From SURF-28 sp034521465 (GTDB taxonomy: Bacteria > Bacteroidota > Ignavibacteria > Ignavibacteriales > Melioribacteraceae), in assembly GCA_034521465.1 (NCBI GenBank), contig JAXHMN010000008.1, positions 62,001 to 126,000 of the forward strand: DNA of 64,000 nt, given 5' to 3'. Position numbers and translations under genes: made by a program. Positions 41,964 to 52,160 of the stretch are shown here, piece after piece (within the stretch, counting starts at the first letter, position 1; each line of letters starts with the position of its first letter). Under the pieces are notes generated by a model. It searched no databases, had not been told where the DNA came from, and saw nothing but the letters and a program-made list of their open reading frames with translations.

Positions 41964-42611
41964 TTATGTTAAAAATGGATTATTCTGTTTTTCGTGTAAG
42001 ACTGTGCTTTCCTCGCCGTGACCGGAATAAATTTTTGTATCCGGTGGAAGTGTCAGTAATCTAGTTTTAATTGAATTAAGTATAGTATCAGTATTCCCAC
42101 CCCATAAGTCTGTTCTGCCAATTCCCTCTTTGAAAAGGACATCACCGGTAAAACATATTTTTTCGTCCTCAAAATATATCGAGTATTCACCTGGAGTATG
42201 ACCGGGTGTAAATAGAAATTCGTTTTTTATATCACCCAAATCGATTGCCATACCATCATAAATAAATTCATCCGGTTCCGGCGAAGGTTCCATTTTAACT
42301 GCATACATTTCCGCCTGCTCCACGGCATTCTTTAATAGAAATGAATCTTCCTCGGGAGCGATGAATTTAACATCATAATTATTTTTGATGAACGCATTAC
42401 CGAAAATATGATCAATATGACAATGAGTATTGATAAGATACTTTAGAGATATTGAATTTTCTTTAATAAATTTTTGTACTTCGTCCCTCTCACCTTCAGA
42501 ATTGCAGCCGGGGTCAATTACCGCGCCTTCATTAGTTTGATTATTCCAAATTATGTAAGTGTTTTCCATAAATGGACTGAATACAAATTTTTGCACACCT
42601 AATTTACTCAT
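41964..42611 (-). CDS. Metallo-beta-lactamase-fold hydrolase, glyoxalase II-like
   Basis: Cytoplasmic binuclear-metal hydrolase, 215 residues, intact. The metal motif THCHIDHIFGN (HxHxDH) lies near residue 60, the second His in FTPGHTPGEYSIY near 136, the bridging Asp in CFTGDVLFKEGIGRTDL near 153, and the last His in IYSGHGEES near 199. The GRTDL segment is typical of the YcbL/GloB-like group. It lacks the C-terminal glutathione-binding domain of true glyoxalase II, so the natural thioester or other substrate is unknown. Its start overlaps the aroC stop by 4 bases. Confidence 0.9.
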   Translation of the reverse strand: MSKLGVQKFVFSPFMENTYIIWNNQTNEGAVIDPGCNSEGERDEVQKFIKENSISLKYLINTHCHIDHIFGNAFIKNNYDVKFIAPEEDSFLLKNAVEQAEMYAVKMEPSPEPDEFIYDGMAIDLGDIKNEFLFTPGHTPGEYSIYFEDEKICFTGDVLFKEGIGRTDLWGGNTDTILNSIKTRLLTLPPDTKIYSGHGEESTVLHEKQNNPFLT

Positions 42612-43826
42612 GACGCTCCAAAGTTTTTTCTCATTCTGTCATTTAACTTTTTCATATAATTCTTATAGTTATCTTTAGTCTCTTCAATAGAATCGCCGCC
42701 GAACTTTTCCAAGAATACTTTTGCGAGTGACCAAGCCAACATTGATTCTCCGATCACTGCACAAGCCGGAACTGCAACAAAATCACTTCTTTCTCTTCTA
42801 GCTTTTACTGATTTCATACCTTGTAAATTTACGGTTTTAATAGGTGACATCAGAGTTGCAATCGGTTTCATAGCGGCACGAACCAGGATCGGTAAGTCCG
42901 GTCGATATTCCACCTTCAATACCTCCTGCTCTATTTGTTCTTCGCGTAAGATGGTGATTTTTCTTTACAATTTCATCATGTGATTTTGACCCGAAAGCAT
43001 CTGCCGATTGAAACCCGGTCCCGATTTCCACACCTTTGACAGCATTTATAGACATAATCGAGTGAGCAATTTCTGCATCCAACTTTTTATCATAGTGAAC
43101 AAAACTTCCCAAGCCGGGCGGAACTCCGGTTGCTACTACCACGAAATTTCCACCAAGTGTATCTCCATTTTTTTTTGCTTGTTTAATCTTCTCGATTATT
43201 TTTTCTTCATGTAATTTGTCTAAAACTCTAACTGAACTTTTATCGGCTTTCGCTGCCAACCTAAAAGCATTAAAATCTTTTCTGATTTTGTTTTCAAAAA
43301 GTGTAGTCGTGAAATTATCTTTTGGATAAATTCCGCCGATACTCTCTACATAACTGCCGACAAAAACTCCAAATTCCTCAAGAAATTTTCTCGCTATTGA
43401 ACATGCGGCAACTCTAGCAGCAGTTTCACGCGCGCTTGATCTTTCAATTGAGTTTCTTATATCATCAAAATTATATTTTGTTATTCCAACGAGATCGGCA
43501 TGCCCTGGTCTGGGAATTGTGATTTTTTCAAGATCATCAGGTTGAGTATCTTCTGGTGACATTTTCTCAACCCAGTTTTCCCAATCTTTATTTTTGATTG
43601 TCAGTGCAATCGGAGAACCGAGAGTTTTTTGAAACCTTATACCCGAAGTGATGATAGCTTTATCGGTTTCGATTTTCATTCTTAAACCGCGACCATAACC
43701 TAACTGTCTTCTGCTTAGATGAAAATTAATATACTCATTCTCAATTTTTATATTGGAAGGAAAACCTTCAACAATTGTCGTAAGTTCTTTTCCGTGAGAT
43801 TCACCGGCTGTTAAAAATCTAATCAT
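42608..43826 (-). CDS. aroC: Chorismate synthase (frameshifted)
   Basis: Last step of the shikimate pathway, from EPSP to chorismate, needing reduced FMN. The start FLTAGESHGKEL, GRGLRMKIE, RPGHADLVGITKY, RSSARETAARVA and HHLTRRTNRAGGIEGGIS are the signature blocks; after an indel near 42890-42897 the chain continues LPILVRAAMKPIATL, RRERSDFVAVPA and a normal C-terminus. About 405 residues. Only this single indel breaks it. The stop overlaps the hydrolase start. It supplies chorismate to pabBC (20220-22109) among others. A terminator for htrA lies just upstream of its start. Confidence 0.95.
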
Positions 43827-43859
43827 ATTTTTCCATTCGAATTAGTTATGGACAAATAT

Positions 43860-43891
43860 AAAAAAAAGCGTCCCAAAAATTGAGACGCTTT
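43860..43891 (-). terminator. Rho-independent terminator after htrA
   Basis: On the minus strand AAAGCGTCTC pairs with GGGACGCTTT around a short AT loop and is followed by eight T. It lies 24 bases after the htrA stop and separates it from aroC. Confidence 0.88.
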
Positions 43892-43914
43892 CTTCATCTG
43901 ATTAGGGTTTGGGT

Positions 43915-45417
43915 TTATTCGGGTATTTCAATTCCAACAAAGCGTGCACCGCCTTGTCCGTCAATTACTTTGAGCAATACAGCATTTCCGGCTTTTTCTT
44001 CAATAATTTTTTCGAGCTCAACAACATCTGTTATGGATTTTCTGTCAGCTTCAGTAATTACTAATCCTCTGCCTAATCCTTGCTCATATGCTTTGCTGAA
44101 CCTTTTTACATCTGTTATTAAAACACCATGATTAATATTAAATTTTGAATGCTGTTCGCTTGTCATATCTTTAACTGTCATACCGACGCTTTCTAAAGTA
44201 ATCTCATCAATCTTCTTATCAATTTCTCTATCTTTTTTTGTATTGTCGCTTGCGGGTGCAGCACTTTCATCTTCATCACGAGCTTTTAGAGTAATATCGG
44301 TTGTGATGGTATCTCCGTTTCTGTAAAGAGTAAGCGTTACAGTATCGCCCGCTCGTCTCTTTGCTACATAAGCTTGCAATTCATTCGGTTGATTAACTTC
44401 AGTATCATTAATCTTCATAATTACATCACCCGATTCAATATCTGCATTTGCTGCGGCTCCGTCTTCCATTACTTGTTGTATCAAAATTCCTTTTGGCTTA
44501 TCCAATCCGATTGCTTTTGCAGTTGCTGCGTCAACTGCTTCAATTCTTACCCCAATATAACCACGGTTGACTTCTCCGTATGCAATGAGATCTTCTGCTA
44601 CAGATTTTGCCAAATTAACCGGAATAGCAAATCCGTATCCTATATAGCTTGAAGTCATACCGTCAGTAGCAATTGCGGTGTTAATGCCAATTACTGCACC
44701 TTTTAGATCGACAAGTGCGCCACCGCTGTTACCACGGTTAATAACCGCATCGGTCTGAATAAAATTCTCAACGCCATAACTGTCTCTAATCAGATTAAGA
44801 CTTTCTCCTATTGCGGAGACAATACCGGCAGTAACAGTCGATGAAAAAGCCAAAGGGTTACCTATCGCCATTACCCACTGCCCGACTTTCACATTATCCG
44901 AATCACCAAAATATGCTTCGTCTAATCCATCTGCATCAATTTTAATAACAGCTAAATCAGTTAACGGATCAGTTCCGATTACTTCAGCATCGTAAGTTGT
45001 ACGATCGTATAAATCGACGGTTACTTGAGAAGCATTTTCGACGACGTGATTATTTGTTAGTATATAGCCATCATCAGATATGACTACACCGCTTCCGGCA
45101 CCTTGTCTTTCTCTTGGAATATCATCCCGGAACGGGAAGAAAAAGTGGAATGGATCTCTTTTATCATCATCACGTTTTGCTCTTGAAACTACTCTTATTT
45201 GCACGATTGAAGGAGTTACTTTTTCGGCAACTTGTACAAATGCATTGTTGAAAGAAAGAAGTTCAGGATCGACACTCTGGACCGGAACATCCTGCGCTCC
45301 TATACTTACATCAGCAAGTCCGGGTCTTACCCATCCGAAACTTGAAACGAGAACTGCTCCGAAGATAACACCCAAAACAACAAGTGAAAGAGCAGCAATA
45401 AGATTTTTGGTTCGCAT
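43915..45417 (-). CDS. degP: HtrA/Deg-family periplasmic serine protease
   Basis: Envelope quality-control protease and chaperone, 500 residues, intact. An N-terminal signal or anchor helix (NLIAALSLVVLGVIFGAVLV) leads to the trypsin-like domain with His124 in TNNHVVENA, Asp154 in PLTDLAVIK and Ser231 in NRGNSGGAL. Two PDZ domains follow, about 270-370 and 405-500, the first with GYIGVRIEAVDA and the second with GVLITDVKRFSKAYEQGL. No membrane-only short LA-loop form, so it resembles DegP/DegQ/MucD. Monocistronic by appearance: a terminator follows and recO lies 18 bases upstream, so it may also be read from the recO side. Confidence 0.94.
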   Translation of the reverse strand: MRTKNLIAALSLVVLGVIFGAVLVSSFGWVRPGLADVSIGAQDVPVQSVDPELLSFNNAFVQVAEKVTPSIVQIRVVSRAKRDDDKRDPFHFFFPFRDDIPRERQGAGSGVVISDDGYILTNNHVVENASQVTVDLYDRTTYDAEVIGTDPLTDLAVIKIDADGLDEAYFGDSDNVKVGQWVMAIGNPLAFSSTVTAGIVSAIGESLNLIRDSYGVENFIQTDAVINRGNSGGALVDLKGAVIGINTAIATDGMTSSYIGYGFAIPVNLAKSVAEDLIAYGEVNRGYIGVRIEAVDAATAKAIGLDKPKGILIQQVMEDGAAANADIESGDVIMKINDTEVNQPNELQAYVAKRRAGDTVTLTLYRNGDTITTDITLKARDEDESAAPASDNTKKDREIDKKIDEITLESVGMTVKDMTSEQHSKFNINHGVLITDVKRFSKAYEQGLGRGLVITEADRKSITDVVELEKIIEEKAGNAVLLKVIDGQGGARFVGIEIPE

Positions 45418-45435
45418 AAAACCTCCACAAAAACT

Positions 45436-46173
45436 TTAGTATGTATATAAGGATTTAATACCCTTGAATTCAGGCAAATGATACTTTAGAAATTTCTCCA
45501 AGAAAGTAATTAATCTCTTTAAATTTTCCGAAGTATATCTGCAATCATTTTGTTTGCTGCTTAGACAAATAAATAATTTGAAAAGTTCCTTATCAAATTC
45601 ATAATTGACAATATGATGAGATCCGCAATTTTCACATAAAAATCCTTTTTCATAATTAAAGAACACTTTCGATGATTCATTAAGAGAACTTCTGCAAGTT
45701 TTACATTCTTCTTCTTTAACTGAATACCCTAATTCGTCAATGAAAAATGTAAAATATTTTAGAAATAGTAATTGAGAATCGGTATCCGGTGTATTCATCA
45801 TTTCAAGAATTTTTATCGATCCTTTGAACAATCGCTTATTAACTTCGTTTTCTATAGTCAATAATTTTAATAATTCGATTACACCTGATCCGTATTTTAA
45901 CGAATCTAAACTTTCTTTGATATGCGGAAAATGTGAGATTAGATCGGCTTGACTGATGATTTGAACTTCGCGGCTATCTTTTTTATAAAAGACAATCTGA
46001 ATCTGATTCATCAAATCAACCATGCCGCCAATTTTTGATTTGGAAGAACGTGCTCCCTTTATAATGCAAGTTTCTTTTCCGTAATCTTCCGTATAAAGGG
46101 TAACAATCTTGCTTGTATCTCCATAATTCAATTTGGATAACACAAGTGCGTTCGTTTTGCAGAGATAACTCAT
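45436..46173 (-). CDS. recO: DNA repair protein RecO
   Basis: Loads RecA on single-stranded DNA with RecR/RecF. Intact frame of 245 residues. The N-terminal OB fold shows TNALVLSKLNYGDTSKIVTLYT and KETCIIKGARSSKSK, as usual. A zinc site with CKTCRSS and CENCGSHH near residues 150-185 follows, formed by four cysteines. Length is normal. Its ATG overlaps the mtnA stop by 4 bases, so it is co-transcribed with mtnA and the PfkB kinase. Confidence 0.93.
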   Translation of the reverse strand: MSYLCKTNALVLSKLNYGDTSKIVTLYTEDYGKETCIIKGARSSKSKIGGMVDLMNQIQIVFYKKDSREVQIISQADLISHFPHIKESLDSLKYGSGVIELLKLLTIENEVNKRLFKGSIKILEMMNTPDTDSQLLFLKYFTFFIDELGYSVKEEECKTCRSSLNESSKVFFNYEKGFLCENCGSHHIVNYEFDKELFKLFICLSSKQNDCRYTSENLKRLITFLEKFLKYHLPEFKGIKSLYTY

Positions 46174-47175
46174 TTGAAGTTATAAGGTGGTTTGTGTAAA
46201 GCTGCTTCCGTAATTATCCCGGTGATTAATTCATTTGGTGTAACATCAAATGCCGGAGAGTAAACATCATATTCATCAGAGGTGATTTGAACTCCAGCTA
46301 CTTTAGTAATTTCGTCTTTATTTCTTTCTTCGATTTTAATCTTGTCACCGGAGTTCATCTCTCGGTCAATTGTGGAAGTTGGTGCCGTAATATAGAATGG
46401 AATTTTATGGAATTTGCACAATACAGCTAGATTGTATGTACCAATTTTATTTGCAGAATCGCCATTTGCTGAAATTCTGTCAGCTCCGGTAATTACTAAA
46501 TCGATTTTACCTTGCGACATTAGAACCGCTGCAGTTGAATCGGTGTTTATTTTAAATGGGATTCCAGCTTTTGCTAGTTCAAAAGCTGTTAATCTGCTTC
46601 CTTGTAAAAGTGGTCTTGTTTCATCCGCGTAAACAGATTTTACTAATCCTTTATCAAACGCTTTTTTAATTACATAGAAAGCAGTCTCCGCCTCCACCGG
46701 TTGCAAGTTGACCGGTATTGCAATGCGTCAAAACAGTTTTAGGTTTGTCAAAAATTGCAATTCCGTTTTCAGCCATTCTTTCACATTTATCAATGTCATC
46801 TTGATGAATTGCAATAGCTTCACCGAGCAGCTTATCAAACAGTTCATCATCATCTTTGTGTGATTCAAAAACTTCTTTCATTCGTTTCAATGCCCAAAAT
46901 AAATTTACCGCAGTAGGGCGAGTTGAATAGAGACGGTTGTAAACTTTCTCAAAATAATCCGGCTTATTATTAATTTCATTCTTAAAAGCTAATGCAATTG
47001 CATAGGCAGCAGTAACACCGATTGCTGGAGCACCTCTAACTTCTAATCTTTCAATTGAAACAGCAATTCTTTCGAAGTCATCCGTTTCGATGTACTCTTC
47101 GGTTAATGGAAGTTTTGTTTGATCAAGAATTCGTAGATTATCATTTTTCAGTTCGATAGTTTTAAAGTCGCTCAT
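46170..47175 (-). CDS. mtnA: S-methyl-5-thioribose-1-phosphate isomerase (frameshifted)
   Basis: Isomerises methylthioribose-1-phosphate to the ribulose form in methionine salvage; eIF-2B-like fold. RGAPAIGVTAAYAIAL near residue 45, the catalytic Cys in HCNTGQLATGG near 158 and the catalytic Asp in VITGADRI near 240 are present. An indel in the GGTGG stretch near 46690-46696 splits the gene; joining it gives ATGGEAETAFYVI. About 335 residues. Start at ATG 47175, or 47178; either overlaps the PfkB kinase end by 14-17 bases. The ribose-1,5-bisphosphate isomerase branch of this family is a possible alternative but it usually lacks this N-terminal length. Confidence 0.9.
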
Positions 47176-48085
47176 CATCTTCAAATTTTGTTAACTCTTG
47201 AAATTCTAAAAATCGTGAATGTATTTCAAGCGTTGATAATTCTTCCAGACCTTGTGTGCTGAATTTTTCGACGCAGAAAGATGCCATTGTGCTTCCGTAA
47301 ATTACAGCTCGTTTCATATTATCAAAGGAAAAGTCATTAGTTTTATGAATGTAACCGGAAAAACCGCCGGCAAAAGTATCTCCAGCCCCGGTTGGATCGT
47401 AAATATTTTCAAGCGGGTAGGCAGGCGCAGAAAAGATTGTATTATCACCGAACAACAATGCACCATGTTCACCTTTTTTGATCACTAAATACTCTGGTCC
47501 CAAATCACGAATTTTTGCCGCTGCTTTAATGAGATTTGGTTCATTTGTAATCAATCGTGCTTCTGAATCGTTGATGATAAAAACACTAACGTGCTTTAAG
47601 ACTTCCAACAACTTATCTTTTGCTCCCTCAATCCAGAAGTTCATCGTATCGCACACAACAAATTTCGGCTTATCTAATTGCTCCAAAACTTTTAGTTGAA
47701 GTTCCGGCTGAATATTTCCCAACACAACATGTGAACACTTTTTATATCTATCCGGTAAGATTGGGTCAAAATCTTGGAACACGTTTAGTTCGGTAAATAG
47801 AGTATCGCGATTGTTTAGGTCATAATGATACTTCCCACCCCATCTAAATGTTTTGCCACCCTTTACAACCTGAAGTCCTTCTAAATCAACATTGTGTGAT
47901 TCTAATAATTTAATATGCTCATCGGAAAAATCATCACCAACAACTCCGACTAAATTAACCGGTCCGCTAAAATAGCTTGCGGCTATTGAAAAATAAGTAG
48001 CAGAACCACCAAGTGCGTTTTCAATTTTGTCAAATGGTGTTTCAACTGAATCTAATGCAACTGAACCAACTATTAGAATACTCAA
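47162..48085 (-). CDS. PfkB-family carbohydrate kinase
   Basis: Ribokinase-fold kinase of 307 residues, intact. GGSATYFSIAASYF near residue 28 is the substrate-side glycine pair, VVGDDFSD near 54 follows, and DPTGAGDTFAGGFSGY near 225 is the second PfkB signature with the catalytic Asp. Substrate not deducible; coupling with mtnA suggests a sugar or nucleoside of the salvage pathway, but that is inference. The start is TTG at 48085, with AAAGGAG eight bases before it and no ATG ahead of the first strand (SILIVGSVALDS). Confidence 0.88.
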   Translation of the reverse strand: MSILIVGSVALDSVETPFDKIENALGGSATYFSIAASYFSGPVNLVGVVGDDFSDEHIKLLESHNVDLEGLQVVKGGKTFRWGGKYHYDLNNRDTLFTELNVFQDFDPILPDRYKKCSHVVLGNIQPELQLKVLEQLDKPKFVVCDTMNFWIEGAKDKLLEVLKHVSVFIINDSEARLITNEPNLIKAAAKIRDLGPEYLVIKKGEHGALLFGDNTIFSAPAYPLENIYDPTGAGDTFAGGFSGYIHKTNDFSFDNMKRAVIYGSTMASFCVEKFSTQGLEELSTLEIHSRFLEFQELTKFEDDERL

Positions 48086-48102
48086 AACTTTACTCCTTTA
48101 TT

Positions 48103-48568
48103 TTAGATTTTTATTTCCACAAACTTCAAAAAACTTTTTTCTTTTGTGAAATACTCATGAATTGTTTCAACTGAAATTCTCTGCCCTTTCCAAGCTAATA
48201 ATTTTCTTGCAGTATCTAGATCCACCCATTTGTATTCGGAATGCTCGCCGGATATTTTCACACTAATATCAGCATCAACTTCTGCGGCAAAAACGGGCAC
48301 TTCACAAATTAAATCTTCTGCCGGATCATAGAATGAATTTACATTCGGCACTACCCAAAAGTTAACCGGAGTTAAACCGGTTTCTTCTTTTATTTCACGA
48401 AGCGCTGTTTCGTATGCTTTTTCATTTTCTTTAATTGATCCGGTTACCATCTGCCAAACATTCGCATATTTTTCTCCGTGAGCTCTTTTTAATAATAAAA
48501 ACTCAATTTGCGAATTTTCTTTTTGACGGAATATGTGCGCTTCTATCTAAGAATGAAGTTAATTTCAT
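48103..48568 (-). CDS. Nudix hydrolase (frameshifted)
   Basis: Hydrolyses a nucleoside-diphosphate-linked substrate; which one is unknown. The full Nudix box G-x5-E-x7-REUxEExGU is met by GSIKENEKAYETALREIKEETGL, here cited in two parts: GSIKENEKAYETAL and REIKEETGL. The apparent frame begins at 48450, but an upstream part is coding in another frame, from ATG 48568 (MKLTSFLDRSAHI) across an indel near 48525-48532 to SQIEFLLLKRAHGEKY. The tail FVEIKI is normal. About 155 residues. It precedes the PfkB gene by 17 bases. Confidence 0.88.
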
Positions 48569-48626
48569 AATAATAATTATTGCTTAATTAAAAATCCGAA
48601 AAAGCAAGTAACATTCCAAGTAACGA

Positions 48627-51600
48627 TTAAAAATAAGCACGCGCTTCAGCCCGCATTGTGTGAACTACTTTACTGTCACCTTGTAACCTGCCGTCATAAC
48701 TTAATGTTGTTTGAAGATTACCGGCAATACGGAAATCAAAATTAATTCTCCAAAAATAGTTTTTACCTATCACTCTTCCTTTTGTTATTTCGAACGGAAT
48801 TATATTGGTTGCAATATTAGTAGTTAATTCATCTCGTTCAATTTCTACTCTCAACCGTCCTCTGCCGCTGAAGTTCATATTCATTCTTAAAGTTTGTGAA
48901 TTTTCGTTTACTTCAGTCGGTTCAACGGGAAATGTGTCTGTACTTTGCCCAGCTTTAACTACAAAGCCAAATTCCAGATCACGACCAAGCCGGTAAGATA
49001 AATCACTCGATATTTCATTGGTTGTAACTTGTCTTGCCCTGTTTGAAGTGACCGGTGCATCATTATTATCAACGATTGATTTTACTTCGGTTTGATTGCT
49101 GATTTCATCACCAAGTTGAAATCTTATCCGAATGCCCTGTTCCTTGAAATATCCCCGTTCTGTTCCACCGGCAAATTGATTAAGATTTTTACGTTCGGTA
49201 AACCGGAATCTAAGTGAAAACTCATTACGATTTCTAAAAATGTAAATATCTTGTTGAAGTAAATTTGAACCGCGTATTGTTGTAGAGTCATTCAAAAAAC
49301 TATCGAAGTTCAGTAAGTAGATTTTCTTGGTATCTTGTTCTTTGCTGTTTTCTTCCACTCGCCAGAATGTTTCGGTGGAGATGGGTTTCATTATTGAAGA
49401 AATAAACGAATCGTTTGTGAATATTTGTGAGAAGTCCGACCGCCATCTGGTGCTTGATTTTAGATCAATAACCGGAAAAAGTTCATCGGTTGGAACAGTT
49501 ACTAAAATATACTCACCATCAAACATTGCCGGTTCAAATTCATTCTCATCCTTAATACCGTTGTTGTTCAAATCACCTAAATAAATGTAACTGCCATTAC
49601 CCTTTTCAACTAAGACAAAAACTTTTTCCAATCGTGAGCTTTTTTGTGTCGAGACTTCATAAAATAAATCTCCGCTTAAAAACCTATCGAACAAGTTAAA
49701 TTTGGACTGTGAACGAATCAAAATAGTTTCATTGTCTGTCATTCCAAGCTTTTTAAAATCATCGGTAATTCTTTTATCCCTGAGGGTTACGCTTAACGAT
49801 GAGTTTACTTCTCTGATTCCGCTGTAACTCAATTTATAATTTTGAGAAGAAGCATCAGATTGTTTTTTGAGCGAACCATTGAGCGGAAAATACTCTTCTC
49901 GAATTGAAAACTCTGTTAGGAAGTTGAGTCCATTCCAATCGACCAATTCAAAATAAGGAATATATTCTAAGTAACGCAAACTGCTTAACAAAAGTGAATC
50001 CGATGAATGAAAATCTTCTCTGTTCTCATGTAAAAATTTGAATCCCGGTTTCAACATATTGTATTTATAAAATGTGTTGCCGTCTTGTTTGATCCAGTTT
50101 GTATTTTGTAAGTTGTTATCCGATGAGACGTAATCAAAAGTATATTTTAGATTGAGAGACTGTTCATTATCCAAATTCATTCTAGATAAAATTCTTTCTG
50201 AGGAAAAACTTTCGCCTCTGCTTAATGAACCGTACTGCGAATAGATATTCAGGTTATCGACCGGGATGAGTGTAATTCCGAATTCACGAAGCTGCTCGTC
50301 ATATTTTTGATTATCTGTGATGTTATAGTGCCGGTTAAATTCAATTTCGTCAATTCTGTCTAACGATGTAAATCTATCTTGAATAAAACGATCTTTGTAA
50401 TTAAACCCGATCTTTCCGAAATTCAATTCACCGAGCGAGATTTGTGATGGAGATAAGCTCAATTGCAAATTACGGGCGTGTCCGAAGTTATCGCCGTCAT
50501 CTTTTTTAGATAGCGTATTTTTATCCCAGTTGCTTCCCGCTAGTTCGAGCTTGATATTAAAGTTTTCGAACGGTTTCCCTTCAACAACGATGTTTGCGAG
50601 TTGACGCTTTGAGGGAAGCGGAACAAAAATTATTGGAAGATAGCTGCCCCCCCCAATTCCGGCAAACAGATAATGACCGAGCGATTGTTTTGTATAATCG
50701 CCATTACCTGCGCCCACATAAGAGAAACTCACATTATAAAGTGCACTATCATTCCCGGGATCGTAAACATAGTAAGCAGACATTTGACCGTTAATCAACG
50801 TATCAACTTTAACATATGCCCCTCTCACCTCTCCTGTAGAATCTACTTCGGCCAAACGTGCGCCGCTTATAATGGCTTCGTCTCTGTCATCCCCTGCTGC
50901 TTCCAAAATTCTTTTATCCTCTTCATCTAATGAAATATCAATCGGATTATTATCATCATCACTTTCTTGGAAAAAGCCAACTTTAACACTCAAGCGGTCA
51001 TCGATAAATTTAGATTTAGAATTAGCGGCAAATAAATTTCTCTGGTATTGCCGGTCGGTATATTCAAAATCAACTGTAATTCTTGACGCAGATGTAATAA
51101 GTTTATTCGGTGTAAAAGTTAATTCAGCATTCGCGTACTCGATAGTATAATCATTGTTCTCACCACGTTTCATTTCCTCGCCATCGATATAAACTTTTTC
51201 GCTTCCGGCAATTACAATAATATCCCGTTCATTGTTTTCACCAAAAAGTCTATACGGACCTTGATTGCCATCCTCACCGTTAATCTGATTTGTTGTATAC
51301 TTACCACGAGAAGCGGCAACCGCGCCAACGAAGTTGTGATTTTCGAAAATCACTTCTCCCTTTAATCCTTGCAGCTTTCTGTTAATCTGTCCAAACTCAC
51401 CTATTCTCTCGTTATAATCATAATCACCAAAAGTACCTATTGCATTTGGATGGCGTACTTCAATGAAAACTTTATCTAATTCTTCCAATGTTTCTGTATT
51501 ACCTTCAGGTTGTATCGGTGTATTCTCATCCGTCAGTGCGGCAACTATTTCAATTTCATCGGATAGTCTTCCGGATAACTGCAGTCTTAAACCACTTTCC

Positions 51601-52085
51601 AAAGTAAAATCTTTGTTGGTTCCGACTGTAAATCCTCTTACAATAGAACCACTCTTTTGAATATTTTCCCCAAAAATTGCATCTGAAGTAAGCGGAGCCG
51701 AGGGAGTCCGCACTACTCTAATTGAATCGTTATATCTATCATCATATTGTACAATAAGCGTTCTTCTTTGAAATTCTTTTTGAAGTGATAATTTGAAAGA
51801 TTCATATTGCACGAAGATTGTATCGGCTAAAGCTGCTTTAACCGATTCACTTAATGAAAACATGCCAAGTTCATATTTGAATTGATACTCGGTTGGGGTG
51901 AGAATTTGTTGATTGTGCTTAATTATCTCTGTACCGGGAAGAATTGAAACAGACGAAATGAAATATTCATTTTCTAAGTTAACTCGAAAAGTATCGCGAA
52001 CCACAGTTGTGTTCGAATATTCTTGAGCTATTAGAATAGTTGATAATAAAAAAGTAAGTGTGAATATTCCTTTTAGTCGGATCAA
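48627..52085 (-). CDS. Large predicted outer-membrane beta-barrel protein of unknown function
   Basis: A single intact frame of 1152 residues in a region where other long genes are broken. A signal peptide (LKGIFTLTFLLSTILIAQ) starts it. The N-terminal 300 residues contain beta-sandwich-like stretches, with GSIVRGFTVGTNKDFTLESG and GTFGDYDYNERIGEFG. From about residue 500 the pattern is alternating hydrophobic strands with Asn, Asp and Arg turns, as in porin-type barrels, and the chain ends MRAEARAYF with the terminal aromatic used as assembly signal. An EF-hand-like calcium loop, DLNNNGIKDENEFE, lies near residue 845. A G8 tract encodes Gly-Gly-Gly near residue 480. I do not recognise a named family. 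It lies 75 bases after the last permease of the efflux cluster. Confidence 0.75.
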   Translation of the reverse strand: MIRLKGIFTLTFLLSTILIAQEYSNTTVVRDTFRVNLENEYFISSVSILPGTEIIKHNQQILTPTEYQFKYELGMFSLSESVKAALADTIFVQYESFKLSLQKEFQRRTLIVQYDDRYNDSIRVVRTPSAPLTSDAIFGENIQKSGSIVRGFTVGTNKDFTLESGLRLQLSGRLSDEIEIVAALTDENTPIQPEGNTETLEELDKVFIEVRHPNAIGTFGDYDYNERIGEFGQINRKLQGLKGEVIFENHNFVGAVAASRGKYTTNQINGEDGNQGPYRLFGENNERDIIVIAGSEKVYIDGEEMKRGENNDYTIEYANAELTFTPNKLITSASRITVDFEYTDRQYQRNLFAANSKSKFIDDRLSVKVGFFQESDDDNNPIDISLDEEDKRILEAAGDDRDEAIISGARLAEVDSTGEVRGAYVKVDTLINGQMSAYYVYDPGNDSALYNVSFSYVGAGNGDYTKQSLGHYLFAGIGGGSYLPIIFVPLPSKRQLANIVVEGKPFENFNIKLELAGSNWDKNTLSKKDDGDNFGHARNLQLSLSPSQISLGELNFGKIGFNYKDRFIQDRFTSLDRIDEIEFNRHYNITDNQKYDEQLREFGITLIPVDNLNIYSQYGSLSRGESFSSERILSRMNLDNEQSLNLKYTFDYVSSDNNLQNTNWIKQDGNTFYKYNMLKPGFKFLHENREDFHSSDSLLLSSLRYLEYIPYFELVDWNGLNFLTEFSIREEYFPLNGSLKKQSDASSQNYKLSYSGIREVNSSLSVTLRDKRITDDFKKLGMTDNETILIRSQSKFNLFDRFLSGDLFYEVSTQKSSRLEKVFVLVEKGNGSYIYLGDLNNNGIKDENEFEPAMFDGEYILVTVPTDELFPVIDLKSSTRWRSDFSQIFTNDSFISSIMKPISTETFWRVEENSKEQDTKKIYLLNFDSFLNDSTTIRGSNLLQQDIYIFRNRNEFSLRFRFTERKNLNQFAGGTERGYFKEQGIRIRFQLGDEISNQTEVKSIVDNNDAPVTSNRARQVTTNEISSDLSYRLGRDLEFGFVVKAGQSTDTFPVEPTEVNENSQTLRMNMNFSGRGRLRVEIERDELTTNIATNIIPFEITKGRVIGKNYFWRINFDFRIAGNLQTTLSYDGRLQGDSKVVHTMRAEARAYF

Positions 52086-52160
52086 GCGATAATTTGTGAA
52101 ATGAAAAGTAAAAACTAATGGGATAAAACTATTAATTCAAGAGTAAATCTCGTCAACAAG

